Source of the DNA: Limimaricola cinnabarinus LL-001
Lineage (GTDB): Bacteria > Pseudomonadota > Alphaproteobacteria > Rhodobacterales > Rhodobacteraceae
Direction: 5' to 3'
Assembly: GCF_000466965.1 (NCBI RefSeq)
Contig: NZ_BATB01000007.1
Span: forward strand, 1 to 64,000
DNA: 64,000 nt
A program made the translations under genes and the position numbers. Under the pieces are notes generated by a model. That model was not told where the DNA came from. It ran no database searches and saw only the letters and a program-made list of their open reading frames with translations. Below, in pieces: positions 48,865 through 59,129 of the stretch (its first letter is position 1; each line of letters opens with the position of its first letter).

Positions 48865-50958
48865 ATGACCGCCCATCCAGACCCGCTCACCGACATTCCC
48901 GCCGAGGCCGGAGGCCCCGACCACCACATCTCGGCTTTTCCGCCGGGCGCCACGGGGCATTGGCTGTTCTGGATCGCAGTTGCCTTCTCGACCTTCCAGA
49001 TCGTCACCGCCGCGCATCTCCTCGATCTGCCGAGCCAGGTGACGCGGGCGCTGCATGTGGGCTTTCTGATGCTGATGACCTTTCCCCTCGTCGCCGCCGC
49101 GCGCAGGCGCGGCACGGGGTGGAAGACCGTCGCATGGGCCTTCGCCGCCGCGGGCGTCGCGGTCGCGCTCTACCAGTGGTGGCAGTACCAGCCGCTGATC
49201 ATGCGCGCGGGCCGCCCGCTGCCGATGGACCTCGCCATCGGCGTCACGGCCCTCGTCACGGTCTTCGCGGCGGCTTGGGTGCTGATGGGCCCGGCGCTGC
49301 CGATCATCTCGGGCACCTTTCTGGCCTACACGCTGCTGGGACAATACCTGCCGCCGCCGTTGATCCATCGTGGCTATGATTTCGAACAGGTGATCGACCA
49401 CATGGCCTTCGGCACCGAGGGCATCTACGGCATCCCGATCTACGTGTCCTCGACCTACATTTTCCTGTTCATCCTGTTCGGGGCCTTTCTCGAAAAGGCC
49501 GGGATGATCCGGCTCTTCACCGATGTCGCGCTCGGGCTGTTCGGTCACAAACAGGGCGGCGCCGCCAAGGTCGCGGTGGTCTCCTCCGGCCTCATGGGCA
49601 CGATCTCGGGCTCGGGCGTGGCCAACGTCGTCACGACGGGACAGTTCACGATCCCGCTGATGAAGCGCTTCGGCTACCGCGCGGCCTTTGCCGGCGGGGT
49701 CGAGAGCACCGCCTCCATGGGGGGGCAGATCATGCCCCCCGTGATGGGCGCCGTGGCCTTCATCATGGCCGAGACGCTGGGCGTCGAATACGTGGAGGTG
49801 GTCAAGGCCGCCATCGTGCCCGCGATCCTCTACTTCCTCTCGGCCTTCTGGATGGTGCATCTGGAGGCCGGAAAGCACGGGCTGCGTGGGTTGTCCAAGG
49901 CCGAGCTGCCCTCGGCGCTGGGCGCGCTCCGTGAAAACTGGATGCTGATCGTCCCTCTGGGCATCCTGATCTACCTTCTGTTCACCGGCTACACGCCGCT
50001 GTTTGCCGGCACGGTCGGGCTCGGCCTTACCGTCCTTCTGATCCTCGGTGGCTCCATCGCGCTTGGCTTGCCCAGCGCCGTGCTGCGCGCCATTGTCTGG
50101 GTTGGCCTCGGTCTCGTCGCCGCCGCCTTCCTGCAATGGGGCATCGAGGTGCTGGTGGTCGCGATCGCGGCGCTCGTCGCGGTCTGCGTCTTTTTCAAGG
50201 GCGGGCGCGAAACCCTGCTCCTGTGCCGCGACAGCCTCGCCGACGGCGCGCGCACCGCCCTCCCCGTGGGAGTGGCCTGCGCGCTGGTCGGTGTGATCAT
50301 CGGCGCGATGACCCTCACGGGGGCGGCCAACACCTTTGGCCAGTTCATCGTCGCCGTGGGCCAGAACAACCTGTTCCTCAGCCTCGTTCTGACGATGATC
50401 ACCTGCCTGCTGCTCGGCATGGGCATCCCGACCATCCCCAACTACATCATCACCTCTTCGATCGCGGGGCCGGCGCTGCTGGAGCTGGGCGTGCCATTGA
50501 TCGTCAGCCACATGTTTGTGTTCTATTTCGGCATTCTCGCCGACCTCACACCTCCCGTGGCGCTGGCCTGCTTTGCCGCGGCCCCCATCGCCAAGGAGAG
50601 CGGCCTCAGGATCTCGATCGAGGCGATCAAGGTCGCGGCGGCGGGCTTCGTGATTCCGTTCATGGCGGTCTATTCGCCGGCGCTGATGCTGCAGGCGGGC
50701 GGCCCGCTGGCCGAGGCGATCGGTTACTGGCCGGCCGTGGCTTGGATCATCACCAAGTCGCTGCTCTCGATCGGGTTGTGGGGCACGGCCGTCATCGGCT
50801 GGGTCGGACGGCCCCTGCCCGCATGGCTGCGCGCGCTCGCCATGATCGCGGCCTTCACGCTGGTCGCCGCCTGGCCCGTCACCGACTGGATCGGCCTCGC
50901 CCTCGCCCTTCTCGTGGCGCTGCTGATCCGCCGTCGCCCCGTCCCGGCCGCGGCATGA
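48865..50958 (+). CDS. TRAP transporter permease, fused small and large subunits (TAXI type)
   Basis: This 697-residue membrane protein has about 17 helices: a four-helix DctQ-like part (residues 30-160) and a 12-helix DctM-like part. The core includes GTISGSGVANVVTTGQFTIP, ESTASMGGQIMPPVMGAVAF and MGIPTIPNYIITSSIAGPAL, which are typical of DctM. Fused QM permeases accompany TAXI binding proteins. It uses a sodium gradient to import the carboxylate bound by the 47806-48759 protein. It overlaps the DUF1850 gene by 4 bp. Confidence 0.93.
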   Translation: MTAHPDPLTDIPAEAGGPDHHISAFPPGATGHWLFWIAVAFSTFQIVTAAHLLDLPSQVTRALHVGFLMLMTFPLVAAARRRGTGWKTVAWAFAAAGVAVALYQWWQYQPLIMRAGRPLPMDLAIGVTALVTVFAAAWVLMGPALPIISGTFLAYTLLGQYLPPPLIHRGYDFEQVIDHMAFGTEGIYGIPIYVSSTYIFLFILFGAFLEKAGMIRLFTDVALGLFGHKQGGAAKVAVVSSGLMGTISGSGVANVVTTGQFTIPLMKRFGYRAAFAGGVESTASMGGQIMPPVMGAVAFIMAETLGVEYVEVVKAAIVPAILYFLSAFWMVHLEAGKHGLRGLSKAELPSALGALRENWMLIVPLGILIYLLFTGYTPLFAGTVGLGLTVLLILGGSIALGLPSAVLRAIVWVGLGLVAAAFLQWGIEVLVVAIAALVAVCVFFKGGRETLLLCRDSLADGARTALPVGVACALVGVIIGAMTLTGAANTFGQFIVAVGQNNLFLSLVLTMITCLLLGMGIPTIPNYIITSSIAGPALLELGVPLIVSHMFVFYFGILADLTPPVALACFAAAPIAKESGLRISIEAIKVAAAGFVIPFMAVYSPALMLQAGGPLAEAIGYWPAVAWIITKSLLSIGLWGTAVIGWVGRPLPAWLRALAMIAAFTLVAAWPVTDWIGLALALLVALLIRRRPVPAAA

Positions 50959-51308
50959 GCGCCTGCCTGATGATCGCGGGCGCGGCGCTGAGCCTCGCCA
51001 CCGGGGGGTTCGACCTCGGCTGGACCCATTCGGTCGAAAAGACTGAATGGCGCGAGCGCTGGCGCGTAGAAGACGGCGCGCTGCATCTCGAACAGGCCCG
51101 GGTGCGCGGCTCGGGCGCGGGGATGGAGCCCGGCCCCGAGGCCCGGCTCGAGGAGGGCTGGTGGGTCTGGGAGCCGAGCCTCAGCGTCCCCGCTCTCGAC
51201 CTCGCGGCCTCGGGCGCCACGGGCGCGGGATGGACGCTATGTGCCGATGGGCAGTGTCGCGAAATTGGCACGCAATCGGGCGAGGCGCTCCACCTCACGC
51301 CCTGTTGA
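50955..51308 (+). CDS. DUF1850 protein of TRAP-TAXI operon
   Basis: This 117-residue secreted protein overlaps the permease stop by 4 bp. It shows the DUF1850 pattern FDLGWTHSVEKTEWRERWRVEDG and RVRGSGAGMEPGPEARLEEGWW, with two Cys (CADGQC) near the end. DUF1850 genes regularly follow TAXI-TRAP permeases; their role is unknown. This supports the three genes as one transporter unit. Confidence 0.85.
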   Translation: MSACLMIAGAALSLATGGFDLGWTHSVEKTEWRERWRVEDGALHLEQARVRGSGAGMEPGPEARLEEGWWVWEPSLSVPALDLAASGATGAGWTLCADGQCREIGTQSGEALHLTPC

Positions 51309-51652
51309 AGGACCCTGACGCGGAAAGGCTGGTTGAGTTGGCTGAAGGTCGCCCATGCGGTGCCGCTTTTTCGCCCGGCTGCGAACGCCCTGCACGAGCA
51401 GGCTTGAAGAATCGCAACCGCCGGAGTGAAGCAGCGCCCAGATTGGCGGCTTCGTGAAGGCCGCAGACAAGGAACGTGACATGCCGAGCAATATCCCGTC
51501 CGAGGACGCACCCTCCCAACCGCGCCAAGGCGCGCAGCAACCCCCTTCGAAACCCATCTTCCGCGATTTCGCGGCGATCTGAGCCGCGCCCTTTCGCGCT
51601 CCGGCGCGGCGGGATAGAACATGTCGGACCGCCTCCCTGACGGAGCTATTCG
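51309..51652. other. Intergenic segment with unusual composition
   Basis: These 344 bases contain no recognised gene. Composition is less GC-rich than the surroundings from about 51320 to 51480, and the segment GGCGGCTTCGTGAAGGCCGC at 51447-51466 recalls a dispersed intergenic element that I associate with Rhodobacterales from memory. A 33-residue reading frame (51481-51582) follows. Confidence 0.35.
51481..51582 (+). CDS. Possible 33-residue small protein
   Basis: The frame MPSNIPSEDAPSQPR...FRDFAAI follows AAGGAACGTGAC, a plausible ribosome site 7-8 bases upstream. It is Pro/Gln-rich with no membrane or metal motif. It may be a small protein or chance. Confidence 0.25.
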   Translation: MPSNIPSEDAPSQPRQGAQQPPSKPIFRDFAAI

Positions 51653-52117
51653 ATGCGCTACAGCCGCCGCGCCGCCCTCGCGGGCTTTCTGGTCCTCGCC
51701 GCCTGCGGACGCAGGCAACCGGCGCCCCCCGACCTTTATCCGAACGAGAGCTCGCAGCTGCGCCAGCTCATCAATGGTTATGCCGACGCCTACAAGGTGC
51801 CGCGCGATCTCGTGCACCGCGTGGTGCAGCGCGAAAGCTCCTACAACCCGCGTGCGCGCAACGGCTCGTATTACGGTCTGATGCAGATCAGCCCGCAGAC
51901 CGCGCGCACCATGGGCCATCGCGGTGCCCCGTCCGAGCTTCTCGATGCCGAAACCAACCTGCGCTACGCTGTGCGCTACCTGCGCGGCGCGTGGATCGTG
52001 TCGAACGGCAACCGTGACAAGGCGGTGAAGTGGTATTCGCAGGGCTACTACTACGAAGCGCGCAACCGCTGCCTCCTAGTCGAGACCGGCCTGCGCGACA
52101 GCGAAGTGAAGTGTTGA
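51653..52117 (+). CDS. SLT-domain lytic transglycosylase lipoprotein
   Basis: This 154-residue lipoprotein has the lipobox LVLAAC (Cys near 19) and an SLT domain: [29 protein letters not shown], with the catalytic Glu in QRESS, and [14 protein letters not shown]. It cleaves peptidoglycan glycan strands to anhydro-muropeptides. The compact size, with little beyond the catalytic domain, fits EmtA/MltE-like enzymes. It is followed 4 bp later by glsA. Confidence 0.87.
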   Translation: MRYSRRAALAGFLVLAACGRRQPAPPDLYPNESSQLRQLINGYADAYKVPRDLVHRVVQRESSYNPRARNGSYYGLMQISPQTARTMGHRGAPSELLDAETNLRYAVRYLRGAWIVSNGNRDKAVKWYSQGYYYEARNRCLLVETGLRDSEVKC

Positions 52118-52121
52118 TCCG

Positions 52122-53069
52122 GTGAGCGTAAGCGACCCCGACCGGCTGCGCGAGATCGTGGCCGAGATCTGCGACCATATGGCCGGGCAGACCGACCGCG
52201 GCGCGGTGGCGGATTACATCCCCGAATTGGCGCGCGTCGATCCCGGTCGTTTCGCGCTCACGCTTGTTACCCATGAGGGCGAGGTGATCGCAGGCGGCGA
52301 CGCCGACACCCCGTTTTCGATCCAGAGCGTGTCCAAGGTCTTTGCCCTCGCCGTGGCACTGGGCCGGATCGGCGACGCGCTCTGGAGCCGCGTGGGCCGC
52401 GAGCCGTCGGGCGATCCGTTCAACTCCATCGTGCAGTTGGAACATGAACGGGGCATCCCGCGGAACCCCTTCATCAACGCCGGCGCCATCGCCGTGACCG
52501 ACGCGATCCTCGCACGGTCCGAACCGCGCGAGGCGCTGGGCCAGATCCTGCAATTCGTGCGCTACCTCGCGGGCGACGACGACATCGCCATCGACCCGGC
52601 GGTGGCCAAATCCGAAACCGCCACAGGTTGGCGCAACGCGGCGCTGGCCAATTTCATGCGCGGCTTCGGCACGATCGAGCGGCACCCCGACAAGACGCTC
52701 GGCACCTATTTCCACCAATGCGCCATCGCCATGACCACGACCCAACTGGCCCATGCGGGGCGCTTTCTCGCCTTTGACGGCGCGTTGTCGCCCGGCGGAT
52801 CGCGCGCCATCGCCCCGCGCATGGCGCGTCAGATCAACGCGCTGATGCTCACTTGCGGGCATTACGACGGCTCGGGCGAATTCGCCTTCCGCGTCGGTCT
52901 TCCGGGCAAGAGCGGCGTCGGCGGCGGCATCCTCGCCGTGGCGCCGGGGCGCGCCTCGATCGGGGCATGGTCGCCGGGGCTCAACGCGGTGGGCAACTCG
53001 CATCTCGCCTCGATGGCGCTGGAGATGCTGGCCGATCGCACCGGCTGGTCGGTCTTCGCGCCCAAATAG
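52122..53069 (+). CDS. glsA: Glutaminase A
   Basis: This 315-residue enzyme has the beta-lactamase-like glutaminase fold, with the catalytic Ser-x-x-Lys in [20 protein letters not shown], the Tyr/Asn region [13 protein letters not shown], and [21 protein letters not shown]. It starts at a GTG (52122). It hydrolyses glutamine to glutamate and ammonia. A strong bidirectional terminator separates it from the convergent ndk. Confidence 0.93.
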   Translation: MSVSDPDRLREIVAEICDHMAGQTDRGAVADYIPELARVDPGRFALTLVTHEGEVIAGGDADTPFSIQSVSKVFALAVALGRIGDALWSRVGREPSGDPFNSIVQLEHERGIPRNPFINAGAIAVTDAILARSEPREALGQILQFVRYLAGDDDIAIDPAVAKSETATGWRNAALANFMRGFGTIERHPDKTLGTYFHQCAIAMTTTQLAHAGRFLAFDGALSPGGSRAIAPRMARQINALMLTCGHYDGSGEFAFRVGLPGKSGVGGGILAVAPGRASIGAWSPGLNAVGNSHLASMALEMLADRTGWSVFAPK

Positions 53070-53096
53070 ACGTCCAGACCACGCCGCCTGACGCAA

Positions 53097-53124
53097 AAAG
53101 GCCCGCGCTGTCGCGCGGGCCTTT
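53097..53124. terminator. Bidirectional terminator between glsA and ndk
   Basis: AAAGGCCCGCGC and GCGCGGGCCTTT form a perfect 12-bp stem with a TGTC loop, flanked by A and T runs on both sides, so both convergent genes can end here. Confidence 0.88.
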
Positions 53125-53147
53125 CATCGGGGTCACGAGGACCGGCT

Positions 53148-53570
<423 letters not shown>

Positions 53571-53768
53571 GATGTCCCTCATTTGAACAGGTTGCAGCAG
53601 GGGGCGCGCGCGGCGACCCCGGTCGGGCTGCGCCCTAGCACGGGCACCGCGCCCTGAAAAGCCGCGACATCGCGCCATGCGCCTCGCGCCGCAGGCCACA
53701 CCGCGCCCGATCGCCGATCCGGGCCGCCGCCCGTTGACGCGCCGCCCGGCTTCGGGCAAGGCGCTGCC

Positions 53769-55616
53769 ATGTTGCGCATCACAGACATCTCATACTCCGT
53801 CGAGGGCCGACCGCTCCTCGAACACACCTCCGCCGTGATCCCAGCCGGCCACAAGGTCGGCGTGGTGGGTCGCAACGGCACGGGCAAATCGACGCTGTTC
53901 AAGCTGATCCGGGGCGAGCTGACGCTCGACACCGGCGAGATCGAGCTGCCGCGCGGCGCCCGCATCGGCGGCGTGGCCCAGGAGGTCCCCGGCAACGAGG
54001 TCACGCTGATCGACACCGTGCTGGCCGCCGACACTGAGCGCGCGGCGCTTCTGGCCGAGGAGGCGACCGATCCAGCCCGGATCGCCGAGGTGCAGATGCG
54101 CCTCGCCGATATCGACGCGTGGTCGGCCGAGGCGCGCGCCGCGACGATCCTCAAGGGTCTGGGCTTCACCCATGAAGAGCAGCTCATGCCCTGCTCCGCC
54201 TTCTCGGGCGGCTGGCGGATGCGCGTGGCGCTGGCCGCCGTGCTCTTTGCCGAGCCCGACCTGCTGCTCCTCGACGAGCCGACCAACTATCTCGATCTCG
54301 AAGGCGCGCTCTGGCTCGAAAGCTACCTCGTGCGCTACCCGCACACGGTGCTGATCGTCTCCCACGACCGCGAGCTTCTGAACCGCTCGGTCGGCGGCAT
54401 TCTGCATCTGGAAAACCGCACGCTCACCTACTGGTCGGGCAATTACGACCAGTTCGCCAAGAGCCGCGCCGCCCAACGCGCCGTGCTGATGGCCGCCTCC
54501 AAAAAGCAGGACGCCCAGCGCGCCCACCTGCAAAGCTTCGTGGATCGCTTCAAGGCCAAGGCGTCGAAGGCCAAGCAGGCCCAGAGCCGGGTCAAGATGC
54601 TCGAGAAGATGGAGACGATCCGCGTGCCCGAGGACGCGGCGCGCACCGTCTTCACCTTTCCCGAGCCCGAGGAGCTGTCGCCGCCGATCATCGCCACCGA
54701 GGACGTTTCGGTCGGCTACGACGGCAAGATCGTTCTGAACAAGCTCGACCTGCGCATCGATCAGGACGACCGCATCGCGCTTCTGGGCCGCAATGGCGAA
54801 GGCAAGTCGACGCTGTCGAAGCTCCTGTCGGACCGACTCGCGCCGATGGGCGGCAAGATCATCCGCTCCAACAAGCTGCGCATCGGCTTCTTCGCGCAGC
54901 ATCAGGTCGACGAGCTTCGGGTCGAGGAAACGCCGATCCAGCACATCCAACGCGCCCTGCCCGACGTGATGCCCCCCAAGCTGCGGGCGCGGCTCGCTGG
55001 CTTCGGCCTTGGTGCTGCACAGGCTGACACCGAGGTGGGTCGTCTCTCGGGCGGGCAGAAGGCGCGTCTGTCGCTGCTTCTCGCCACCATCGACGCGCCG
55101 CATCTTTTGATCCTCGACGAGCCGACCAACCACCTCGACATCGAGAGCCGCGAGGCGCTGGTCGAGGCGCTGACCGCCTATTCCGGCGCGGTGATCCTCG
55201 TCAGCCACGACATGCACCTTCTGTCGATGGTCGCCGACCGGCTCTGGTTGGTGAAGGACGGACGCGTCTCGGCCTATGACGAGGATCTTCCGACCTATCG
55301 CAAGATGCTGATTTCGGGCGACAAGCCCGCCGACAAGCCCAAAGCCGAGAAGCCGAAGGCCGAGAAACCGTCGCGCGAGGCGATCCTGTCGCTGCGCTCT
55401 GACGCCCGCAAATGCGAGGAGCGGGTGAACAAGATCAACGAGATGCGCGACAAGCTCGCCAAGAAGCTCGCGGATCAGGCGCTCTACGAGGATGGCCGCA
55501 AGGGCGAACTCGAGACCTGGAACAAGAAATACGCCGAAGTCATGGAGGCGCTGGGCCGCGCCGAGGCCATGTGGATGGCCGCGCTCGAAAAGCTGGAGCG
55601 CGCCGAAGCGGCCTGA
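53769..55616 (+). CDS. ABC-F family ATPase
   Basis: This 615-residue protein has two ATPase domains and no membrane part: Walker [10 protein letters not shown] (about 39) and GRNGEGKST (about 345), signatures FSGGWRMRV and [10 protein letters not shown], and a linker with [20 protein letters not shown]. The C-terminal part after residue 525 is basic and coiled-coil-like ([26 protein letters not shown]). ABC-F proteins act on the ribosome, resolving stalls, or give antibiotic protection. The two-domain plus coiled-coil layout is closest to Uup/YheS. Exact subfamily not determined. Confidence 0.9.
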   Translation: MLRITDISYSVEGRPLLEHTSAVIPAGHKVGVVGRNGTGKSTLFKLIRGELTLDTGEIELPRGARIGGVAQEVPGNEVTLIDTVLAADTERAALLAEEATDPARIAEVQMRLADIDAWSAEARAATILKGLGFTHEEQLMPCSAFSGGWRMRVALAAVLFAEPDLLLLDEPTNYLDLEGALWLESYLVRYPHTVLIVSHDRELLNRSVGGILHLENRTLTYWSGNYDQFAKSRAAQRAVLMAASKKQDAQRAHLQSFVDRFKAKASKAKQAQSRVKMLEKMETIRVPEDAARTVFTFPEPEELSPPIIATEDVSVGYDGKIVLNKLDLRIDQDDRIALLGRNGEGKSTLSKLLSDRLAPMGGKIIRSNKLRIGFFAQHQVDELRVEETPIQHIQRALPDVMPPKLRARLAGFGLGAAQADTEVGRLSGGQKARLSLLLATIDAPHLLILDEPTNHLDIESREALVEALTAYSGAVILVSHDMHLLSMVADRLWLVKDGRVSAYDEDLPTYRKMLISGDKPADKPKAEKPKAEKPSREAILSLRSDARKCEERVNKINEMRDKLAKKLADQALYEDGRKGELETWNKKYAEVMEALGRAEAMWMAALEKLERAEAA

Positions 55617-55725
55617 CGGTTCGGGGGCGCTGCTTCCGCGCCGAAGGCACCCCCAGCGCATCCCAAGGGTCGAGTGACCCGAGGGAGGCGCGTCGTTGGC
55701 CGGGGCGCGGGGTTGCCCCGAACCG
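55617..55725. repeat. Long-range inverted repeat flanking ABC-F/marC gap
   Basis: CGGTTCGGGG (55617-55626) is complementary to CCCCGAACCG (55716-55725), with 89 bases between containing further GC palindromes. It may be a repetitive extragenic element or part of a terminator. Confidence 0.4.
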
Positions 55726-55789
55726 GCGCGCCCGGCAGGGTGCGCCATGAGAGCGGGTCCGGCCCGCAGGACCGGACGAGGACCCCGAC

Positions 55790-56434
55790 GTGATCGAAAT
55801 CGCCACGCTCGTCACCGCCTTCACCACGCTGTTCGTGATCGTCGATCCGATCGGTCTCGCGCCGCTCTTCGTGGCGATGACTGCCGGGATGACCCCCGCG
55901 CAGCGCCGCGGCGTCGCGTTCCGGGCGCTGGCGACTTCGGCGGCGCTGATGCTGCTTTTCCTGATCCTCGGTGATGCGGTGCTGCGCTTCGTCGGCATTT
56001 CGGTTCCGGCCTTCCGCATCGCGGGCGGGGTGCTGCTGTTTCTCACCGCGCTCGACATGCTGTTCGAGCGGCGGCAGGCGCGGCGGCGCGACAATGCCGA
56101 GGAAGGCAACGAGGACGATCACGATCCCTCGATCTTTCCGCTGGCGCTGCCGCTCATCGTCGGCCCGGGCGCCATCACCACGCTGATCCTGCTGACCGCC
56201 GAGGCCGACGGCCCGCTCGGCTATGCGGCGATCTACGGTGTGGCGCTCACGGTGTTGGCCACGGTGTGGATCGCCTTTGCGCTGGCCAATCCGCTGGCGC
56301 GGGTGCTGGGGCCGGTCGGGCTCAATGTCGTCACGCGGGTGCTGGGGATGCTGCTGGCGGCGCTGGCGGTGCAGTTCATCATCGACGGTCTGCACGGATC
56401 CGGCTTCGGCCTGCCTTTCCCCGGCGCGAATTGA
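55790..56434 (+). CDS. MarC-family integral membrane protein
   Basis: This 214-residue protein starts at a GTG (55790) after GAGGA. It has six helices and the MarC signature (VTAFTTLFVIVDPIGLAPLF, PLALPLIVGPGAITTLILL). MarC proteins were once linked to multiple antibiotic resistance, but transport function remains unproved. A polar loop RRQARRRDNAEEGNEDDHD separates helices 3 and 4. It is followed 16 bp later by a protease gene. Confidence 0.9.
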   Translation: MIEIATLVTAFTTLFVIVDPIGLAPLFVAMTAGMTPAQRRGVAFRALATSAALMLLFLILGDAVLRFVGISVPAFRIAGGVLLFLTALDMLFERRQARRRDNAEEGNEDDHDPSIFPLALPLIVGPGAITTLILLTAEADGPLGYAAIYGVALTVLATVWIAFALANPLARVLGPVGLNVVTRVLGMLLAALAVQFIIDGLHGSGFGLPFPGAN

Positions 56435-56450
56435 CCCCATATCAAGGGGC

Positions 56451-57029
56451 ATGACCCCCGATAACCTCGTTAGCCTCGCCTATCTCGGACTTCTCGGCGC
56501 CGCCATCGCCGGGTGGTTCATCGTGCAGAATCGCGACCGGCTGGGCCAGATCGCCCAGCAGGCCGCGCTCTGGGCGCTGATTTTCATCGGTGTCATCGCC
56601 GCCGCCGGGCTGTGGTCGGACATCCGCGATGACGTGGTGCCGCGCCAGACCATGATCGGCACCCAAGGTATCGAGGTGCCGCAGGCGCGCGACGGGCATT
56701 ACTACCTCACGCTCGACATCAACGGCACGCCGATCGATTTCGTGGTCGACACCGGCGCCACCGACATGGTGCTCGGCCGCGAGGATGCGCGCCGCGCCGG
56801 GATCGACCCCGAGGCGCTGAACTATCTCGGCTCCGCCGTCACCGCCAACGGCACCGTGCGCACCGCGCGCGTGACGCTCGACAGCGTGGCGCTCGGTGCG
56901 ATCGAGGATGAGGGGCTGAGCGCCGTCGTCACCGATGGCGATCTGGCCGGCTCGCTTCTGGGGATGGGCTATCTGCGCCTTTTCGGCCGCATCGAGATCG
57001 AAGGCGGAAAGCTGATCCTGACGCGCTGA
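56451..57029 (+). CDS. Retropepsin-like aspartic protease (clan AA, TIGR02281-type)
   Basis: This 192-residue protein has two N-terminal helices (LAYLGLLGAAIAGWFIV, ALWALIFIGVIAAAGLW) and a periplasmic retropepsin domain with the catalytic DTG in FVVDTGATDMVLGREDARR, then SLLGMGYLRLFGRIEIEGG. This matches the single-domain aspartic proteases of alphaproteobacteria, which would dimerise. Substrate unknown. It is adjacent to and probably co-transcribed with marC. Confidence 0.88.
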   Translation: MTPDNLVSLAYLGLLGAAIAGWFIVQNRDRLGQIAQQAALWALIFIGVIAAAGLWSDIRDDVVPRQTMIGTQGIEVPQARDGHYYLTLDINGTPIDFVVDTGATDMVLGREDARRAGIDPEALNYLGSAVTANGTVRTARVTLDSVALGAIEDEGLSAVVTDGDLAGSLLGMGYLRLFGRIEIEGGKLILTR

Positions 57030-57038
57030 GCCGCGCTG

Positions 57039-57500
57039 TCAGCCTTCGGCCTTCTTGGTCCAGCGTCCGTCCTGCTGCGCCCAGTACTGTGCCGCGCATC
57101 CCGCTCCGGTGAGCCGTTTCCACTGTCCCCGCGCGGCCTGCACCGCCGCCTCGTCGAAACCGTCGAACAGGATGCAGACCCGCTCGGCGGCCTGCACCTC
57201 CTCCGCCTGCGCCTCCGCCCCGTCGAGACAGATCACGCAAGGCAGGCCCGGCGCCGCCTCTCCCTCGGCGGTGAGCAGAATGGGCTGCGCCGCGTCATGC
57301 GGCCCGCCGGCGCGGCCATGCGGCAAAAAACTCTCGGGTGGCCCCATGCGCCACAGCGCCGCGTCGAGCCGGTCCATGGCGCGCGCGGCGCGGCCCCTGA
57401 TCTCCACCCGCCAACCCTGCTTGCCCGCGAGCTTCAGAAGCTGCGGCAAAAGCTCCTCGGCCGGACCGTCGGTCAGGTGGTAAAAGAAGGCCGCGCCCAT
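57039..57500 (-). CDS. holC: DNA polymerase III chi subunit
   Basis: This 153-residue protein matches HolC: FFYHLTDGPAEELLPQLLKLAGKQGWRV, ALWRMGPPESFLPHG, CVICLDGAEA and the final GCAAQYWAQQDGRWTKKA. Chi links the clamp loader to single-strand DNA-binding protein. It starts 4 bp after the pepA stop codon, the order pepA-holC common in proteobacteria. Confidence 0.9.
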   Translation of the reverse strand: MGAAFFYHLTDGPAEELLPQLLKLAGKQGWRVEIRGRAARAMDRLDAALWRMGPPESFLPHGRAGGPHDAAQPILLTAEGEAAPGLPCVICLDGAEAQAEEVQAAERVCILFDGFDEAAVQAARGQWKRLTGAGCAAQYWAQQDGRWTKKAEG

Positions 57501-57504
57501 CGTC

Positions 57505-58979
57505 TCAGCCCTCGTAGCGGTCGGCCACGAGACGGTTGAGCGCCATCACGCCCCAGCCGGTCGCGCCTTTCGGGGCCAGCGCCGACTCGGATTTCAGCGA
57601 GGCGGTGCCCGCGATGTCGAGATGGATCCAGGGCGTGCCGTCCTGCACGAAGCGCTTGAGGAACTGCGCCGCCGTGATCGAGCCGCCCTCGCGCCCCGTG
57701 CCGACATTGCGCACATCCGCGATCCGGCTTTCGAGCGTCTTGTCATAGGCGTCGCCCATCGGCATCCGCCATGCGCCTTCGCCCTCGCCCTCGGCGGCCG
57801 CGAGGAACGCCTCGGCAAAGCCGTCCTCGTTCGAGAACACGCCCGCGTTCTCATGGCCCAGCGCCACGATGATCGCACCGGTGAGTGTGGCGAGGTCGAT
57901 CATGCCGGAGGGCTTGAACCGCTCCTGCGCGTACCACATCACGTCGGCCAGAACGAGGCGGCCCTCGGCGTCGGTGTTGATCACCTCGACCGTGTCGCCC
58001 TTCATGGAGCGCACCACGTCGCCGGGGCGCGTGGCATTGCCCGAGGGCATGTTCTCGACCAGCCCGACGAGGCCTACCACGTTGGCCTTGGCCCGGCGCA
58101 GCGCCAGCGCGCGCATCGTGCCCGCGACGGTGCCTGCGCCACCCATGTCCATGGTCATGTCCTCCATGCCGCCCGCGGGCTTGAGCGAGATGCCCCCGGT
58201 GTCGAACACCACGCCCTTGCCGACGAGCGCCAGCGGCGCCTCGTCGCCGCCGCCCTGCCAGCGCATGACCACGACCTTGGAGGGGCTGTCGGAGCCCTGA
58301 CCCACGGCCAGCAGCGCGCCCATGCCGAGACGCGCGAGGTCGTCCTCCTCGAGGATCTCGACCTCGAGCCCCAGCTCCTGCATCGCCGCGAGGCGGGCGG
58401 CGAAATCGTCGGTGGTGAGCACGTTGGCGGGCTCGTTCACCAGATCGCGGGTGAAGGCCACCCCTTCGGCGATCGCCGCCATCGGCCCCGCGGCACGGGC
58501 CAGCGCCTCGGAATCGTCGGACATGACGCGCACACGCCCCTCGGGCTCGGCGGTCTCGTCGGGCTTGCGGTGCGCGTCGAAGCGGTAGGCGCGCAGCGCC
58601 ATCCCGAGCGCCACCTCATCGGCATGGCGCAGCTCCGTGGCCAGCACCGTCAGGCGCCGCGCCCGGCGCTCTTGGCGATGGCACCACCGGCGCGCCGCAT
58701 CGCCAATCGCCCGGCCTCGGCGTCGTGCTTGACCGCGAGCACGGCCTCGGCGGCGAGACCCGCGGGCACCGCGATCTCGACGATCTCGCCCGGCCTGGCC
58801 CGGCCCCAGCGATGGCCCGAGGCCAGCCGCGACAGCGCCCCGCCCATCGCCGCGTCGAGGTCGCGTGCGACCTCGCTGTCGGGACCGTCGACGCCGAGGA
58901 ATACCGCGACGCGGCCCGTGGCCTCGCTCAGCGCCTGCGCGTCGTAGGGAAGGAAATCGATGCGGGGGGTGCGGGACAT
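57505..58979 (-). pseudogene. pepA: Leucyl aminopeptidase, interrupted by a one-base deletion
   Basis: The N-terminal part begins at 58979 (MSRTPRIDFLPYDAQ) after AAGGAG and reads to AGGAIAKSAGRGA before a stop near 58650. The rest continues in another frame from RRLTVLATELRHADE to the end at 57505. It contains the two-zinc site GKGVVFDTGGISLKP and NTDAEGRLVLAD plus SGMIDLATLTGA. One added base in the GGGCGCGGCGCC stretch near 58655-58672 restores a protein of about 490 residues. PepA cleaves N-terminal residues and can act as a DNA-binding regulator. The order pepA-holC is normal. Confidence 0.92.
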
Positions 58980-59129
58980 GCCGGCTCCTTGGGGATCGTT
59001 GGCTTTGGCGGCGGAGCCTAGCCGCCATGCGCGGCATTGGCCAGATCGCGGTTCAACCCGCCAGCCCGCTCGGCTAGGATGCGCACAGGCAGGCGGCCGA
59101 CGCGGGCGGCCATCAGTTGCGAGGCGGCC

